The notes under the pieces were generated by a model. It had not been told where the DNA came from. It worked only from the letters and a program-made list of their open reading frames with translations, and ran no database searches. This document shows, one piece after another, positions 51,901-60,340 of a stretch of 64,000 bases of DNA. Numbering within the stretch: the stretch's first letter is position 1; every line of letters begins with the position of its first letter. Origin of the DNA: Mucilaginibacter sp. 44-25 (GTDB lineage: Bacteria; Bacteroidota; Bacteroidia; Sphingobacteriales; Sphingobacteriaceae); assembly GCA_001898335.1 (NCBI GenBank), contig MKTS01000012.1, forward strand, positions 124,001 to 188,000, given 5' to 3'. The translations under genes and the position numbers were made by a program.

Positions 51901-53271
51901 GATAATGATCTGACCAAAGGCAGCTGAATTCATTAACTGTTTGGCACTCCCTTCTACCGTCTGATCCATCTGATCCTGCGTATAGTTAATCTGTTTGGAT
52001 GCCCCCTGATGGGAAGCTAATTTATGAAGGACGCTTTCTACGATAATTACGGCCCCATCTACGATCAGCCCAAAATCTATCGCTCCCAAACTCATCAGAT
52101 TTGCCGAAACGCCAAATACATTCATTAAGGCAAGTGCAAACAGCATGGATAATGGAATAGCAGAGGCCACAATCAGCCCCGCCCGGAAGTTACCCAGAAA
52201 TAAAACCAGCACGATGATCACGATCAATGCCCCTTCCATTAAATTGTGCTCTACCGTAGATATGGCGCGGTCGATCAAACTCGTCCTGTCTAAAAACGGT
52301 TCGATCTCTATATCTTCAGGCAACGTTTTTTTGATGGTCTCAATTTTTTCTTTGACCTGTTTCACTACTGCAAAACTGTTGGAGCCCTTTAGTAGCAGGA
52401 CAATTCCAACTACCGCCTCTTCTTTACCATTAAATGTCGCAGCACCGTAACGGATAGCATTTCCTATCCGAACATTCGCTACATCTTTAACAAGTACGGG
52501 TGTGCCCGTATTTTTGACAACTATATTGCGGACATCCTCTAAAGAATTGACCAGCCCTATCCCCCGGATAAAATACGCATTGGGACTTTTGTCGATATAG
52601 GCTCCACCTGTATTCTGGTTGTTCTTCTCAAGTGCCGTGAATATTTCCGGTATACTGATGTTGAGTGCTTTTAACCTGGACGGGTCTATAGCGACTTCGT
52701 ATTGTTTTAATAAACCGCCAAAGCTGTTGACCTCGGCCACGCCTGGTGTACCATAAAGCTGGCGCACCACGACCCAGTCCTGCAAAGTACGCAGGTCCAT
52801 AGCGGTATATTTATGTTCACTTCCTTTTTTGGGCCGGATGATATATTGATATATTTCACCGAGTCCTGTACTTACAGGTGCCAATTCGGGGCTGCCCACA
52901 CCCTGGGGCATGCGGCTTTCGGCCTCTTTTAACTTTTCACTCACTAACTGTCTTGCGAAATAAACATTGACGTCGTCGTGGAAAACAATCGTTATTACAG
53001 AAAGGCCAAACCGTGAAATTGACCTCATTTCTTCTACATCCGGCAAGTTAGCCAGACTTTGTTCTATCGGATACGTGACAAATTGCTCCACTTCCTGTGA
53101 AGCAAGTGTTGGTGTGACCGTAATAACCTGTACCTGGTTATTGGTAATGTCGGGCACTGCATCGATAGGCAACTGCATCGCGCTCCATATTCCCCAAAGA
53201 ATGAGGCCAAGCGTCATCAGGCCTATGATGAATTTATTTTTTATCGAAAATTCTATTATTTTATTTAGCAT
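48943..53271 (-). CDS. czcA: CzcA-CzcC fusion, heavy-metal RND pump plus TolC-like channel
   Basis: 1442 residues. The first ~1030 are CzcA: PIDAVPDITNNQVQVITVT, DFGLIVDGAVIIVES in TM4 (DFG-x-x-VDGA; the Zn/Co/Cd class HME1), GGEFIPQLKEGDYSFNV and VTYIPMMSS. The last ~370 form a CzcC/TolC-like barrel (SKFDQLTINRSRLEIRRDIRK, AIESHPQIQLQQQ). The junction has GLVATVVILLSLFGVSQ followed by TYAQ, which looks like an internal signal peptide. Such fusions are common in Bacteroidota. Exports divalent metals across both membranes. Confidence 0.92.
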   Translation of the reverse strand: MLNKIIEFSIKNKFIIGLMTLGLILWGIWSAMQLPIDAVPDITNNQVQVITVTPTLASQEVEQFVTYPIEQSLANLPDVEEMRSISRFGLSVITIVFHDDVNVYFARQLVSEKLKEAESRMPQGVGSPELAPVSTGLGEIYQYIIRPKKGSEHKYTAMDLRTLQDWVVVRQLYGTPGVAEVNSFGGLLKQYEVAIDPSRLKALNISIPEIFTALEKNNQNTGGAYIDKSPNAYFIRGIGLVNSLEDVRNIVVKNTGTPVLVKDVANVRIGNAIRYGAATFNGKEEAVVGIVLLLKGSNSFAVVKQVKEKIETIKKTLPEDIEIEPFLDRTSLIDRAISTVEHNLMEGALIVIIVLVLFLGNFRAGLIVASAIPLSMLFALALMNVFGVSANLMSLGAIDFGLIVDGAVIIVESVLHKLASHQGASKQINYTQDQMDQTVEGSAKQLMNSAAFGQIIILIVYLPILSLQGIEGKMFRPMAMTVGFAIVGALLLSLTYIPMMSSLFLSKKIEHKETFADKMMNWIQKGYNPMLNWAIKRKVAVVASAGVLMLVTFFIFSKMGGEFIPQLKEGDYSFNVLMPQGTSLSQSIKTSMQVERIIKSFPEVESVVGKTGSSEIPTDPMPPEMTDMIVKMKPEDEWQSKMDFIELRETIEKKLNVIPGVFVEGSQPIQMRFNELMTGVKQDVAIKIFGENMDTLAALAPKVGKIISSVQGASTPQIERTGGLPQINILLDRTKIANYGMNIEDVNTTISSAFAGKAAGAVFENERRFDMVIRLDTTFRTSIEDVGNLFISTPSGLQIPLSQIASINLKDGPAQISRESGKRRIVISFNVQGRDVESVVKDIQAKLNKTRLPQGYYLTYGGAFENLQKASARLMIAVPLALFLIYLLLFFAFNSFKQATLIFTAIPMSAIGGVAALLIRGMPFSISAGVGFIALFGVAVLNGIVLIGTFNQLEKEGITDVLKRVMVGTSLRLRPVLMTATVASLGFLPMALSTGAGGEVQKPLATVVIGGLITATFLTLIVLPLLYILFVKKKVSLPGKGLVATVVILLSLFGVSQKTYAQQIPARSGIDTSMRGNLQLKVYQLQLNKSQTLIGTAGQLPKTGIFAENEDLRSGKNIDNPNGVLKIGLSQALEWPGVYKARRNLLEEQSKFDQLTINRSRLEIRRDIRKVYYTIWYLQERKNLYTRLDSIYTTTYQAARLKVRVGDVAGLDSIAAEARLRELESQIKQFNSDIRIQQQSLRQLTGSESNLFSEQGPLEKLPISSYAAAIESHPQIQLQQQNVAIADAGLRLQKQSRYPDFEGRFFSQRLYGVQNPYSGFSVTARIPIFTRGYHTMIKAAEIEKNVQEQQLNLERLNLNTAYLQAVQKLERSKASLTFYETTGLKQANAIVAAATLAYRSGEIGFAELSQFITQAIDIQRNYLDVLNDYNQAVIEVNYYINQ

Positions 53272-53277
53272 AGTGAT

Positions 53278-53463
53278 TTAGTGCTTTGAAACCATGTGGT
53301 AATATCTAATGGCAATACCGATCATCGCTAAAATCAAAACGATCGATACAATGATCATCGAAATGATTCGTAATACGCGCATCCATCCAGTGCGGGCATA
53401 ACTTTTTTTGTTATAAGATATAACACGATGTTTGTTCGGCAATGCTCTTTTCTTTCGAGCCAT
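53278..53463 (-). CDS. Small basic single-TM peptide (module copy 1, before CzcA)
   Basis: 61 residues: a basic head (MARKKRALPNKHRVISYNKK), SYARTGWMRVLRIISMIIV, one TM helix (about 30-52) and a short tail. It aligns with the peptide at 56071 (KKSY/NKSY, WMR[VI][LV]RII[SA]M). The positive-inside rule puts the head in the cytoplasm. It lies 6 bases before the CzcA-C gene. Likely an accessory peptide of the inner-membrane transporter, in the manner of AcrZ; this is inference. Confidence 0.6.
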   Translation of the reverse strand: MARKKRALPNKHRVISYNKKSYARTGWMRVLRIISMIIVSIVLILAMIGIAIRYYHMVSKH

Positions 53464-53526
53464 ACCTTTCTATTAAAGTTTAACAAATAGACATTCCATG
53501 CGGACAGGCATAGAAATAACAGAGAT

Positions 53527-53850
53527 CTAAGAACGGGATCTCGGCGGCTGCCATATGGCTAACGCCCTGTAGGATACTTCTTCGGTTGAAAGACGGGTAT
53601 AAATCTTTTTTACTCTGGGTAAAATAATGATACTCAGGAAAAACGTTTTGGCAAAGACCGGGGTCTGGCAAGTTGAACAGGGCCAAAAGGGAGAGCATTG
53701 TTCGTTATTGCTTTGTTTACGTTCCTGGCCGTTTAATGCACTTTTAATTTTTACGGCGATGCCACGAGTATTTGCTGAGCTTTTTTCCTTACACGGAAAA
53801 AAGCTCAGTAGCATTACAATGACGCTTAATATGTAACAAGCCGCTTTCAA
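53527..53850 (-). CDS. DUF6660-like small secreted protein (module copy 1)
   Basis: 107 residues starting at TTG, with a signal peptide (MKAACYILSVIVMLLSFFPC). Middle NNEQCSPFWPCSTCQTPVF, C-terminal YRALAIWQPPRSRS. It has the same length and layout as the gene at 56410 (GCSPFFSCNSC, LAIWQPPQISILS). This matches what I know as DUF6660, a Cys-containing envelope family of Bacteroidota. A TATATTTG element ends 4 bases before the start, so the message should have almost no leader. Confidence 0.6.
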   Translation of the reverse strand: MKAACYILSVIVMLLSFFPCKEKSSANTRGIAVKIKSALNGQERKQSNNEQCSPFWPCSTCQTPVFAKTFFLSIIILPRVKKIYTRLSTEEVSYRALAIWQPPRSRS

Positions 53851-53854
53851 TTCA

Positions 53855-53862
53855 CAAATATA
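53855..53862 (-). promoter_or_regulatory. -7 promoter element 4 bases before the DUF6660-like start (copy 1)
   Basis: TATATTTG on the minus strand, consensus TAnnTTTG, 4 bases before start TTG 53850. The same element at the same 4-base distance occurs before copy 2 at 56733, implying a leaderless or near-leaderless transcript in both. Confidence 0.5.
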
Positions 53863-53911
53863 TAATATTTATATTCCTTTGTTGTAATTATCTGTCAATG
53901 ACATGTTTTCA

Positions 53912-56026
53912 TCATTTGAGAATCTGGTAAACACCAAAACTTAGCAGATAGGCCAAACCTGTCATGTATAAAAATTGTATCACCGGCCATTTTAATGCGT
54001 TGGTTTCCTTGTAAACAACCACCATTGTACTCATACACTGCATAGCAAATGCGTAAAAGATCAAAAGCGAAAAACCTACAGCTGTAGTAAAAACAGGTAA
54101 ACCGGTATCAAGGTTTTTTGCTTTTTTTATTTTTTGCAGGATCGCTTCCTGATGGTGGGCGTCACCATCAGCACTGTAAATAGTTGCCATTGTACCGACA
54201 AATACCTCTCTTGCTGCAAAAGAGGTGATCAAGGCGATGCCAATTTTCCAGTCATAACCCAACGGCCTGATCACAGGTTCAATTGTCTTACCAAGTATCC
54301 CTGCATAAGACGCTTCTAATTTTGCTGAAGCGACCAGCCGTTCACTTTCCGGGGCAGAGACTTTTTTGTCGGACCGCTGTGCTTGATAATAGTGTTCTAT
54401 CACGGCAAACCGGCCAGGAGGGGCATAGCTGGCCAGCACCCAGAGAATGATAGAGACTGCAATAATGACCTTTCCAGCCTGGAAAGCAAAGGCCTTTACT
54501 TTCTGTAGCATGGTTAAACCGACATTTTTCCACCGCGGCCACTGGTAAACCGGCAATTCCATAATAAAATAACCTTTTTGTCCGGATTTGATGATCTTTT
54601 TCATCACCCAAGCCACGATAAACGCTGAAAAGAAACCCAACAAATACATCATCATCAATGCGATGCCCTGCAAACTGATAAAACCCCATAGCATGCGTTG
54701 TGGCACGATCAAAGAAATCAGTAAAGTGTATACCGGTAACCTTGCCGAGCAGGTGATTAAAGGGGTCACCAATATGGTAATGATGCGATCTTTCCAGTTC
54801 TCAATACTACGTGTGCTCATGATCGAAGGTACGGCGCAGGCCAGGCCTCCGATAATCGGAATAACGGATTTACCGTTTAGCCCAACTTTCCGCATGATTT
54901 TATCCATCATGAAAGTTACCCTGGCCATGTAACCGGTATCTTCCAAAATCGAGATGAAAATGAAAAGGATAGCGATCTGGGGTATGAACACCAATACACC
55001 GCTTAAACCGGGCAATACACCGTTTGTGATCAATTGCGTTAACGGCCCAGGGGGTAAATGATCACTTAACAGGTTTGTCAGCGCAACAAAAAAATTGGAA
55101 ATCAGGTCCATGGGGACTTTGGCCCAGGTAAAAATAGCCTGAAAGATCAGGAATAAGATCAGTATAAAAATTGCAAAACCTCCAAATTTATGCGTCAAAA
55201 CTTTATCGATCCGATTACTGTAGTTTTCCTGGGAAGGTTTGCTGTCTCGTTGTACCGTATCATATAAAACATCATTGATAAATTCATACCTGGCAATAGT
55301 TTCCTTTGCCTGTGCTTTCGAAGGATTGATGTCGTATTCTTTTTCTAATTGTTTAAGTTTAGCTATTTCTTCATGCTTCAGATAGCTGATATAAGGGTAT
55401 TGATAAACTAACTGTAATGCCAGGTAAGGATTGTTGACAATAAAATCCTGATTTATTCTCGCAATTAAACCGGGATATAAACTGTCCAGATCAATCGTAT
55501 CTGCTTGTAACGGTATGGGGTTTGCTTCTGCAATAGCTTGTTTCAATTCACTAATTCCATTTCCTTTTCTTGCAGATATGGGAATAATCCTTACGCCGAG
55601 TTTTTTTGCAAGCGCATCAACGTTTATCTTTATACCATTACGATCAGCCATATCCATCATGTTCAAGGCAATGATCACCGGGATCTTTAAATCTGCTACC
55701 TGCGTATACAACAGGAGGTTGCGTTTTAAATTGGAAGCATCCGCAATGAATATCAGGAGATCAGGATGTCCGCTGTTTTGCGTATCTGCCAATACCTCTA
55801 ATACGATGGCTTCATCTTTACTTTTTGGGTATAGGCTATAGGTACCCGGAAGATCGATAACCTGTGCGGTCCGGCCTTCAGGTAATTTTGCGAGTCCTGT
55901 TTTTTTTTCAACGGTAACCCCTGGAAAGTTTCCCACCTTTTGATTCATGCCTGTCAAAACATTAAATAAGGACGATTTACCGGTATTCGGGTTGCCGATC
56001 AAGGCAACTTTAAGATCAACTTTCAC
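53912..56026 (-). CDS. feoB: Ferrous iron transporter FeoB
   Basis: 704 residues. The N-terminal G domain has G1 VALIGNPNTGKSSLFN, NFPGVTVEKKTG, G3 VIDLPGTYSLYP, G4 IALNMMDMADR and G5 ISARKGNGI. The C-terminal membrane part has the Gate and FeoB_C regions: LPPGPLTQLITNGVLPG, MARVTFMMDKIMRKVGLNGK and IIGGLACAVPSIMSTRSI. It takes up Fe(II) across the inner membrane in a nucleotide-driven manner. No FeoA lies beside it. It stands in an efflux island, preceded by the DUF6660/TM-peptide module. Confidence 0.93.
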   Translation of the reverse strand: MKVDLKVALIGNPNTGKSSLFNVLTGMNQKVGNFPGVTVEKKTGLAKLPEGRTAQVIDLPGTYSLYPKSKDEAIVLEVLADTQNSGHPDLLIFIADASNLKRNLLLYTQVADLKIPVIIALNMMDMADRNGIKINVDALAKKLGVRIIPISARKGNGISELKQAIAEANPIPLQADTIDLDSLYPGLIARINQDFIVNNPYLALQLVYQYPYISYLKHEEIAKLKQLEKEYDINPSKAQAKETIARYEFINDVLYDTVQRDSKPSQENYSNRIDKVLTHKFGGFAIFILILFLIFQAIFTWAKVPMDLISNFFVALTNLLSDHLPPGPLTQLITNGVLPGLSGVLVFIPQIAILFIFISILEDTGYMARVTFMMDKIMRKVGLNGKSVIPIIGGLACAVPSIMSTRSIENWKDRIITILVTPLITCSARLPVYTLLISLIVPQRMLWGFISLQGIALMMMYLLGFFSAFIVAWVMKKIIKSGQKGYFIMELPVYQWPRWKNVGLTMLQKVKAFAFQAGKVIIAVSIILWVLASYAPPGRFAVIEHYYQAQRSDKKVSAPESERLVASAKLEASYAGILGKTIEPVIRPLGYDWKIGIALITSFAAREVFVGTMATIYSADGDAHHQEAILQKIKKAKNLDTGLPVFTTAVGFSLLIFYAFAMQCMSTMVVVYKETNALKWPVIQFLYMTGLAYLLSFGVYQILK

Positions 56027-56070
56027 CTGTTTTTAGATTTATAAATTAATAACATAATCAGCCGCATGTG

Positions 56071-56253
56071 CTAGTGATTAACAATTTTGTAGTATTGCCA
56101 GGCTTTATAAATGATCACCACGATCATCAAACCACCGATAATGAACATGGCTATGATCCTGACAATCCGCATCCACAGCGGTTTTTTATAGCTTTTGTTT
56201 GAATAAACACCGGTTGGGGTTCGCCCAGCCTTTTTTCTTCTCTTTTTTGCCAT
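56071..56253 (-). CDS. Small basic single-TM peptide (module copy 2, before FeoB)
   Basis: 60 residues: basic head (MAKKRRKKAGRTPTGVYSNK), SYKKPLWMRIVRIIAMFI, one TM helix and the tail YKAWQYYKIVNH. Paralog of the peptide at 53278, with the same position relative to a DUF6660-like gene and a large transporter. Ends 44 bases before feoB. No family is known to me. Confidence 0.6.
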   Translation of the reverse strand: MAKKRRKKAGRTPTGVYSNKSYKKPLWMRIVRIIAMFIIGGLMIVVIIYKAWQYYKIVNH

Positions 56254-56409
56254 TATCTTATACGTTATCTTCTTGGAAGGATTACACTTTATTAGATCAA
56301 TTTTAATTTAATTGATGAAACGAGATGATTGTGTCAAATAATGAAAATAGCCTGAGTAATAACTTTCATGAAGACACAAAGTGTGATTACTGGTCAAACA
56401 ACCGGCTTG

Positions 56410-56733
56410 CTAAGAAAGTATGCTTATCTGAGGCGGTTGCCAAATGGCTAAGACAATATTGGCTAAACCGGGATAATGGTAAGGTGCGTAATCCTTGTTC
56501 TCCATTTCAGTTGTTAAAACAACAACGTGGAACAGCGTTTTGATTACGATAAAACCCACACAGGAATTGCAGGAGAAAAAAGGTGAACAACCCTGACATT
56601 CCTTTTTTGTGGAATGTTTTTTTGAGAGTATATTTTTTCTTTTAGAGCGAAATTCGCATTCTCTGTCCGAACAGCAGGGCCGGACTGCAGCGAGCAGCAC
56701 GAACATCGCAAATAGGAGACAGAGTGATTTCAT
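56410..56733 (-). CDS. DUF6660-like small secreted protein (module copy 2)
   Basis: 107 residues from ATG 56733; the open frame reaches 56820, but that would put 29 residues before the signal peptide (MKSLCLLFAMFVLLAAVRPCC). Middle KKECQGCSPFFSCNSCVGF, C-terminal NIVLAIWQPPQISILS. Its length is the same as copy 1. A TATATTTG promoter element (56738-56745) ends 4 bases before the ATG. Confidence 0.65.
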   Translation of the reverse strand: MKSLCLLFAMFVLLAAVRPCCSDRECEFRSKRKNILSKKHSTKKECQGCSPFFSCNSCVGFIVIKTLFHVVVLTTEMENKDYAPYHYPGLANIVLAIWQPPQISILS

Positions 56734-56737
56734 AATG

Positions 56738-56745
56738 CAAATATA
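56738..56745 (-). promoter_or_regulatory. -7 promoter element 4 bases before the DUF6660-like start (copy 2)
   Basis: TATATTTG, with a TTTA box 21 bases further upstream in the right place for a -33 element. With the start codon 4 bases downstream, transcription should begin at or next to the ATG. Confidence 0.5.
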
Positions 56746-57037
56746 GAATAATTCTAAATAAGAAAATAAAGATTTAGATTGTATTATCACACCATATTTA
56801 CTGGTAGGACTAAGCAGCATGAACTGTGTTTTTTTAAATGCGTGCGATATGTGCTAAATGCCAATTACTAAAACTCTGAATCTTTGATACGATGTGAGTC
56901 AATATTGCTGGTAAAACTTATTACGAGCTCTAATAAAATGCCCGCCCTACCAATGCAGTATTGTGCTAAAAGATGGAATGGTGCCTGGTAACAGGCTAAT
57001 TACAGTTATTTCATAACCGTTGCATCGCTTTCATAAG
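56746..57037. other. Gene-free stretch at the right edge of the metal block
   Basis: No ORF or known site except the promoter region of the DUF6660-like gene at the left. I see no tRNA copy, integrase remnant or repeat of the GTAACAC cluster here, so the right edge of the island cannot be fixed. Confidence 0.4.
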
Positions 57038-57081
57038 TAATACTAAAGGCCCTGCAGGATAATGCAGGGCCTTTAGTATTA
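57038..57081 (-). terminator. Strong terminator behind the TonB receptor
   Basis: A perfect 19-bp stem (TAATACTAAAGGCCCTGCA and its complement) with a 6-base loop, lying 25 bases behind the stop of the Oar-like receptor on the minus strand. The stem includes A/T at the base, so it may end transcription from either side. Confidence 0.8.
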
Positions 57082-57106
57082 CGAGGGATTGCTATATATC
57101 GTGCCT

Positions 57107-60100
57107 TTAAAAGCTATATCGCACACCAAATTGCATTTGCCATCTTGAAGCAAACAAATCAACAGAATATGGTAATCCCGGATCCTGGAATGTATATTTC
57201 GGATACGTTGTTGCAGCATTAGCAAATGAAGGTGTTCCGCCACTTGCTGGTGCTAAACCTACACTTGCTGTTGAGTTAAATGTATTGGCCGAGAAATAAT
57301 ACTGACCCCATTTTTTATTCAACAAGTTAGTTAAGTTGATGATATCGTAAGTGAAAGTGATAACTTGTTTACGTTTGCCATTACCTACTTTAAAATCTTG
57401 CGAGAATCGGAAATCTAAGTTCGTGTTCCATGGAGTAAAAGCTGTGTTACGCTCAGTAAACTGTCCACGACGGCTGCTTAAGTATTTGTCTTTATCTATA
57501 AAAGCATCAAAAGCCGCTGTTTGTGCCGCTGCTGTTGCACCGGTGAAGAAGTTTGCAGTTTCGCCTATTTTAGGAATATAAATTAAACTTGCTTGCTGAC
57601 CTGTATTGCCAACTGGGGTTGGGTAAATACCCCAGGTATATGGGTTACCAGATTGCGCGCTCAGGAAGAAACTAAAGTTAGCAGTATAATTTTTAGCCGC
57701 GTCCCAGTCATGTTTAAAGTTAATGTTTGATACGATGCGATGGCGGATGTCAAAGTTTGAATTAGCTAAACCCGGGTTATTAGGATTTAATGCCTGGTTT
57801 AACTGCCAATTTGATTCCATTGAGTTACGTATACCATTGGTAACATCTTTTGAATGACCGTAGGTGTAAGCAACTGATCCGCTCAAACCAAACGGCCATG
57901 ATTTAGCTACTTGTGCAGTTACGCTGTAACGATAACCCTGATTGGTATTAGACAATAAATAGGCGTTGGTGTATATAGGATTAACACGTCCTCCAGCGAA
58001 TATTGGTTGTTGTTTCTGAGTATCATAGGGGTAATAAGTAACGTTATCAAATGTATTTACCTGTTGGAATTTCAGATCATGAATAACTTTGGTGTAAATA
58101 CCTTCAACAGTAAATTTCCATTGATCGGCAGTGGTATAATCAAATGCTAAACTGCTGCGCCATACTTGAGGCATTTTAAAATTATTATCAATTAAATCTA
58201 CTTGTGTTTGTCCGTTAGCATCTTTGATATTTGTACCCTGGTTAGCCACATAAGCACCGGCACCATTAGCAGGTGCGGCAACTATACCTGCACCAGAAAT
58301 TGGCGCAGTACGGTTATCATAAGCGCCGTAAGTATTGCCATTATTATAAAACGCGTAACCAAACCAAGCAAACGGAACACGACCGGTAAAGAAACCACTA
58401 CCACCACGGATGATGAAGCTTTGGTCGCCGTTAACATCATAGTTGAACGATATCCGAGGGTTTATCTCGATATTATTCAAATAGTTTTGTTTGATCTCAG
58501 ACGGTTTGGTATAGGTAAAGGTTTTACCGTAGTTTGGATCTGTTGGAGCACCGGTAGTTTTACTGCTTAATGGTTGTTTGTTTGGCACACCTGCATAATC
58601 CAAACGTAAAGCAGCCGTTAATTTGAAATTATCGCTTAACTGTATCTCGTCCTGTCCATATAGGCTTAACAAGTTTACATTGAACTTAGCCGACGGGTTG
58701 GCCATTATATAATCGCGTGTGTTATTGGTGTAATTATAATTGGCACGTACCCTTGACGGTGTATTAGCCAGGAAATTAGCTACGCTGCTATAAGCAACAC
58801 GCCCATTCCACGCGTTAACAAAGTTGTAGGTTATATTATAAAATTCGTTGTGTGTACCAAAAGTGAAAGTATTTTTTCCTTTTGTCCAGGTTAAGTTATC
58901 AGTAAACTCGGCAGTTTTTTGACGCATATCAAATATTGCTGCTTCCCTATCAGTACCCACAAATATAGTAGTACCCGGAGAAGCACCGGTGATCTCAATT
59001 TGAGGTAAAGCCGGATTTGAATTAGGATCGCGGTAATCATGCACGTTTGAATAACCTAATAACAAACTATTGCTTACATTACTTGAAAATCTTGATTTTA
59101 ACTCAAGAACAGTTGAAGTTGAATTATTATGAGACGTAAAGTCAATGCCACCAAAACGGAAGTTTTGCTGATCGCGCTCCAAGTTTGTAGCGGTTGAACT
59201 AATGGTATTATTACGTATAGTTAATTGATTGTTATCATTAATATTCCAATCCAAACGATTAAAAAATTTATTCGAGTTTGAATAGATAGAAGTATTTGAA
59301 TAAGTACCTGCATCAAAACCAGCCGCAGCAAATTTATTTGAAATAGCTTGTGCATCAGTTAAACTTAATATTTGAGTTGACCCTGATGCATCTGCACCAC
59401 GAATAACCGGGTCCTGACGACGGGCAAATTCTGCATTGGAAAAAAAGAATAATTTATTTTTGATCAATGGGAAGCCTAATCGTGCTCCAAAATTATAATC
59501 ATGGAAAGCACTTGGTATTTTTGAGCCGTCGCCACCAGAAGCAGGTGCCGCGTTATTAGGACCAACCATGAAAGCACCGCGACCAAAACCGTAGATAGAT
59601 CCGGTAACGTCATTAGTGCCGCTACGTGTCACCGCGTTGATACTACCACCTAATACGTTACCAATTTTGATATCATAAGGTGCAACTAATACTTGTATAT
59701 CCTGTATGGCATCTATTGATACCGGGCTTGTACGTGTACTGCTACCAACCTGGCCCGAAGCATTTGACTGGCCACCTAATGATGGACTAAAGCCAATAGC
59801 ATCATTATTAATAGCACCATCAAGCGTTACGTTATTATACCGAAAATTGGTACCCTGAAAAGAGTTGTTGTTGCTTTGTGGCGTTAAACGCGTAAAATCC
59901 TGTAAACTGCGGCTTATAGACGGCAGATTTTTTAATTGGTTTTGATTAATGCGTGTACTAGCCCCGGTTTTAGTGGCACCATTTGATACAATCTTAACCT
60001 CCCTTAAAGAAGTAACATTATCAGATAAAGCAAAGTTGTAAACAGCACTCCCTAAACTTAAAGTTATATCGGTTCTTTCTTCCTTTTTATAACCTACAAA

Positions 60101-60340
60101 GTTTACAGAGATTGTATAAGGTCCCCCGGGGTTAAGATTTGATACAGTATATCGTCCATCCGCATTTGTTTGTGCACTATACTTTGTGCCGGTACTGGTA
60201 TTAACTATCGTAACTGTTGTCCCGGGTAATGATACACCCTTTTGATCCACCACTTTACCACTTACTACAGAAGTTGTAATTTGTGCCCTGGCGGTATTGA
60301 AAATTAAAAATGATAATAGGATTAAGTAAAAATGTTTCAT
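57107..60340 (-). CDS. TonB-dependent receptor, Oar-like, with N-terminal carboxypeptidase-regulatory domain
   Basis: 1077 residues with a signal peptide (MKHFYLILLSFLIFNTARA). The CarboxypepD_reg-like domain follows at ~20-105 (VVSGKVVDQKGVSLPGTTVT, GGPYTISVNFVGYKK). Then come a plug domain (LPSISRSLQDFTRLTPQSNNN, VDAIQDIQVLVAPYDI-like) and a barrel ending in ...WQMQFGVRYSF, the terminal Phe typical of outer-membrane barrels. Oar-type receptors take up or secrete unknown ligands. Possibly first gene of the unit with the metallophosphoesterase further on. Confidence 0.88.
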   Translation of the reverse strand: MKHFYLILLSFLIFNTARAQITTSVVSGKVVDQKGVSLPGTTVTIVNTSTGTKYSAQTNADGRYTVSNLNPGGPYTISVNFVGYKKEERTDITLSLGSAVYNFALSDNVTSLREVKIVSNGATKTGASTRINQNQLKNLPSISRSLQDFTRLTPQSNNNSFQGTNFRYNNVTLDGAINNDAIGFSPSLGGQSNASGQVGSSTRTSPVSIDAIQDIQVLVAPYDIKIGNVLGGSINAVTRSGTNDVTGSIYGFGRGAFMVGPNNAAPASGGDGSKIPSAFHDYNFGARLGFPLIKNKLFFFSNAEFARRQDPVIRGADASGSTQILSLTDAQAISNKFAAAGFDAGTYSNTSIYSNSNKFFNRLDWNINDNNQLTIRNNTISSTATNLERDQQNFRFGGIDFTSHNNSTSTVLELKSRFSSNVSNSLLLGYSNVHDYRDPNSNPALPQIEITGASPGTTIFVGTDREAAIFDMRQKTAEFTDNLTWTKGKNTFTFGTHNEFYNITYNFVNAWNGRVAYSSVANFLANTPSRVRANYNYTNNTRDYIMANPSAKFNVNLLSLYGQDEIQLSDNFKLTAALRLDYAGVPNKQPLSSKTTGAPTDPNYGKTFTYTKPSEIKQNYLNNIEINPRISFNYDVNGDQSFIIRGGSGFFTGRVPFAWFGYAFYNNGNTYGAYDNRTAPISGAGIVAAPANGAGAYVANQGTNIKDANGQTQVDLIDNNFKMPQVWRSSLAFDYTTADQWKFTVEGIYTKVIHDLKFQQVNTFDNVTYYPYDTQKQQPIFAGGRVNPIYTNAYLLSNTNQGYRYSVTAQVAKSWPFGLSGSVAYTYGHSKDVTNGIRNSMESNWQLNQALNPNNPGLANSNFDIRHRIVSNINFKHDWDAAKNYTANFSFFLSAQSGNPYTWGIYPTPVGNTGQQASLIYIPKIGETANFFTGATAAAQTAAFDAFIDKDKYLSSRRGQFTERNTAFTPWNTNLDFRFSQDFKVGNGKRKQVITFTYDIINLTNLLNKKWGQYYFSANTFNSTASVGLAPASGGTPSFANAATTYPKYTFQDPGLPYSVDLFASRWQMQFGVRYSF

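Noticed and set aside
56325..56543. 72-codon plus-strand frame near the second module
   Set aside because: Overlaps the 3' end of the DUF6660-like gene antisense and has no family features.
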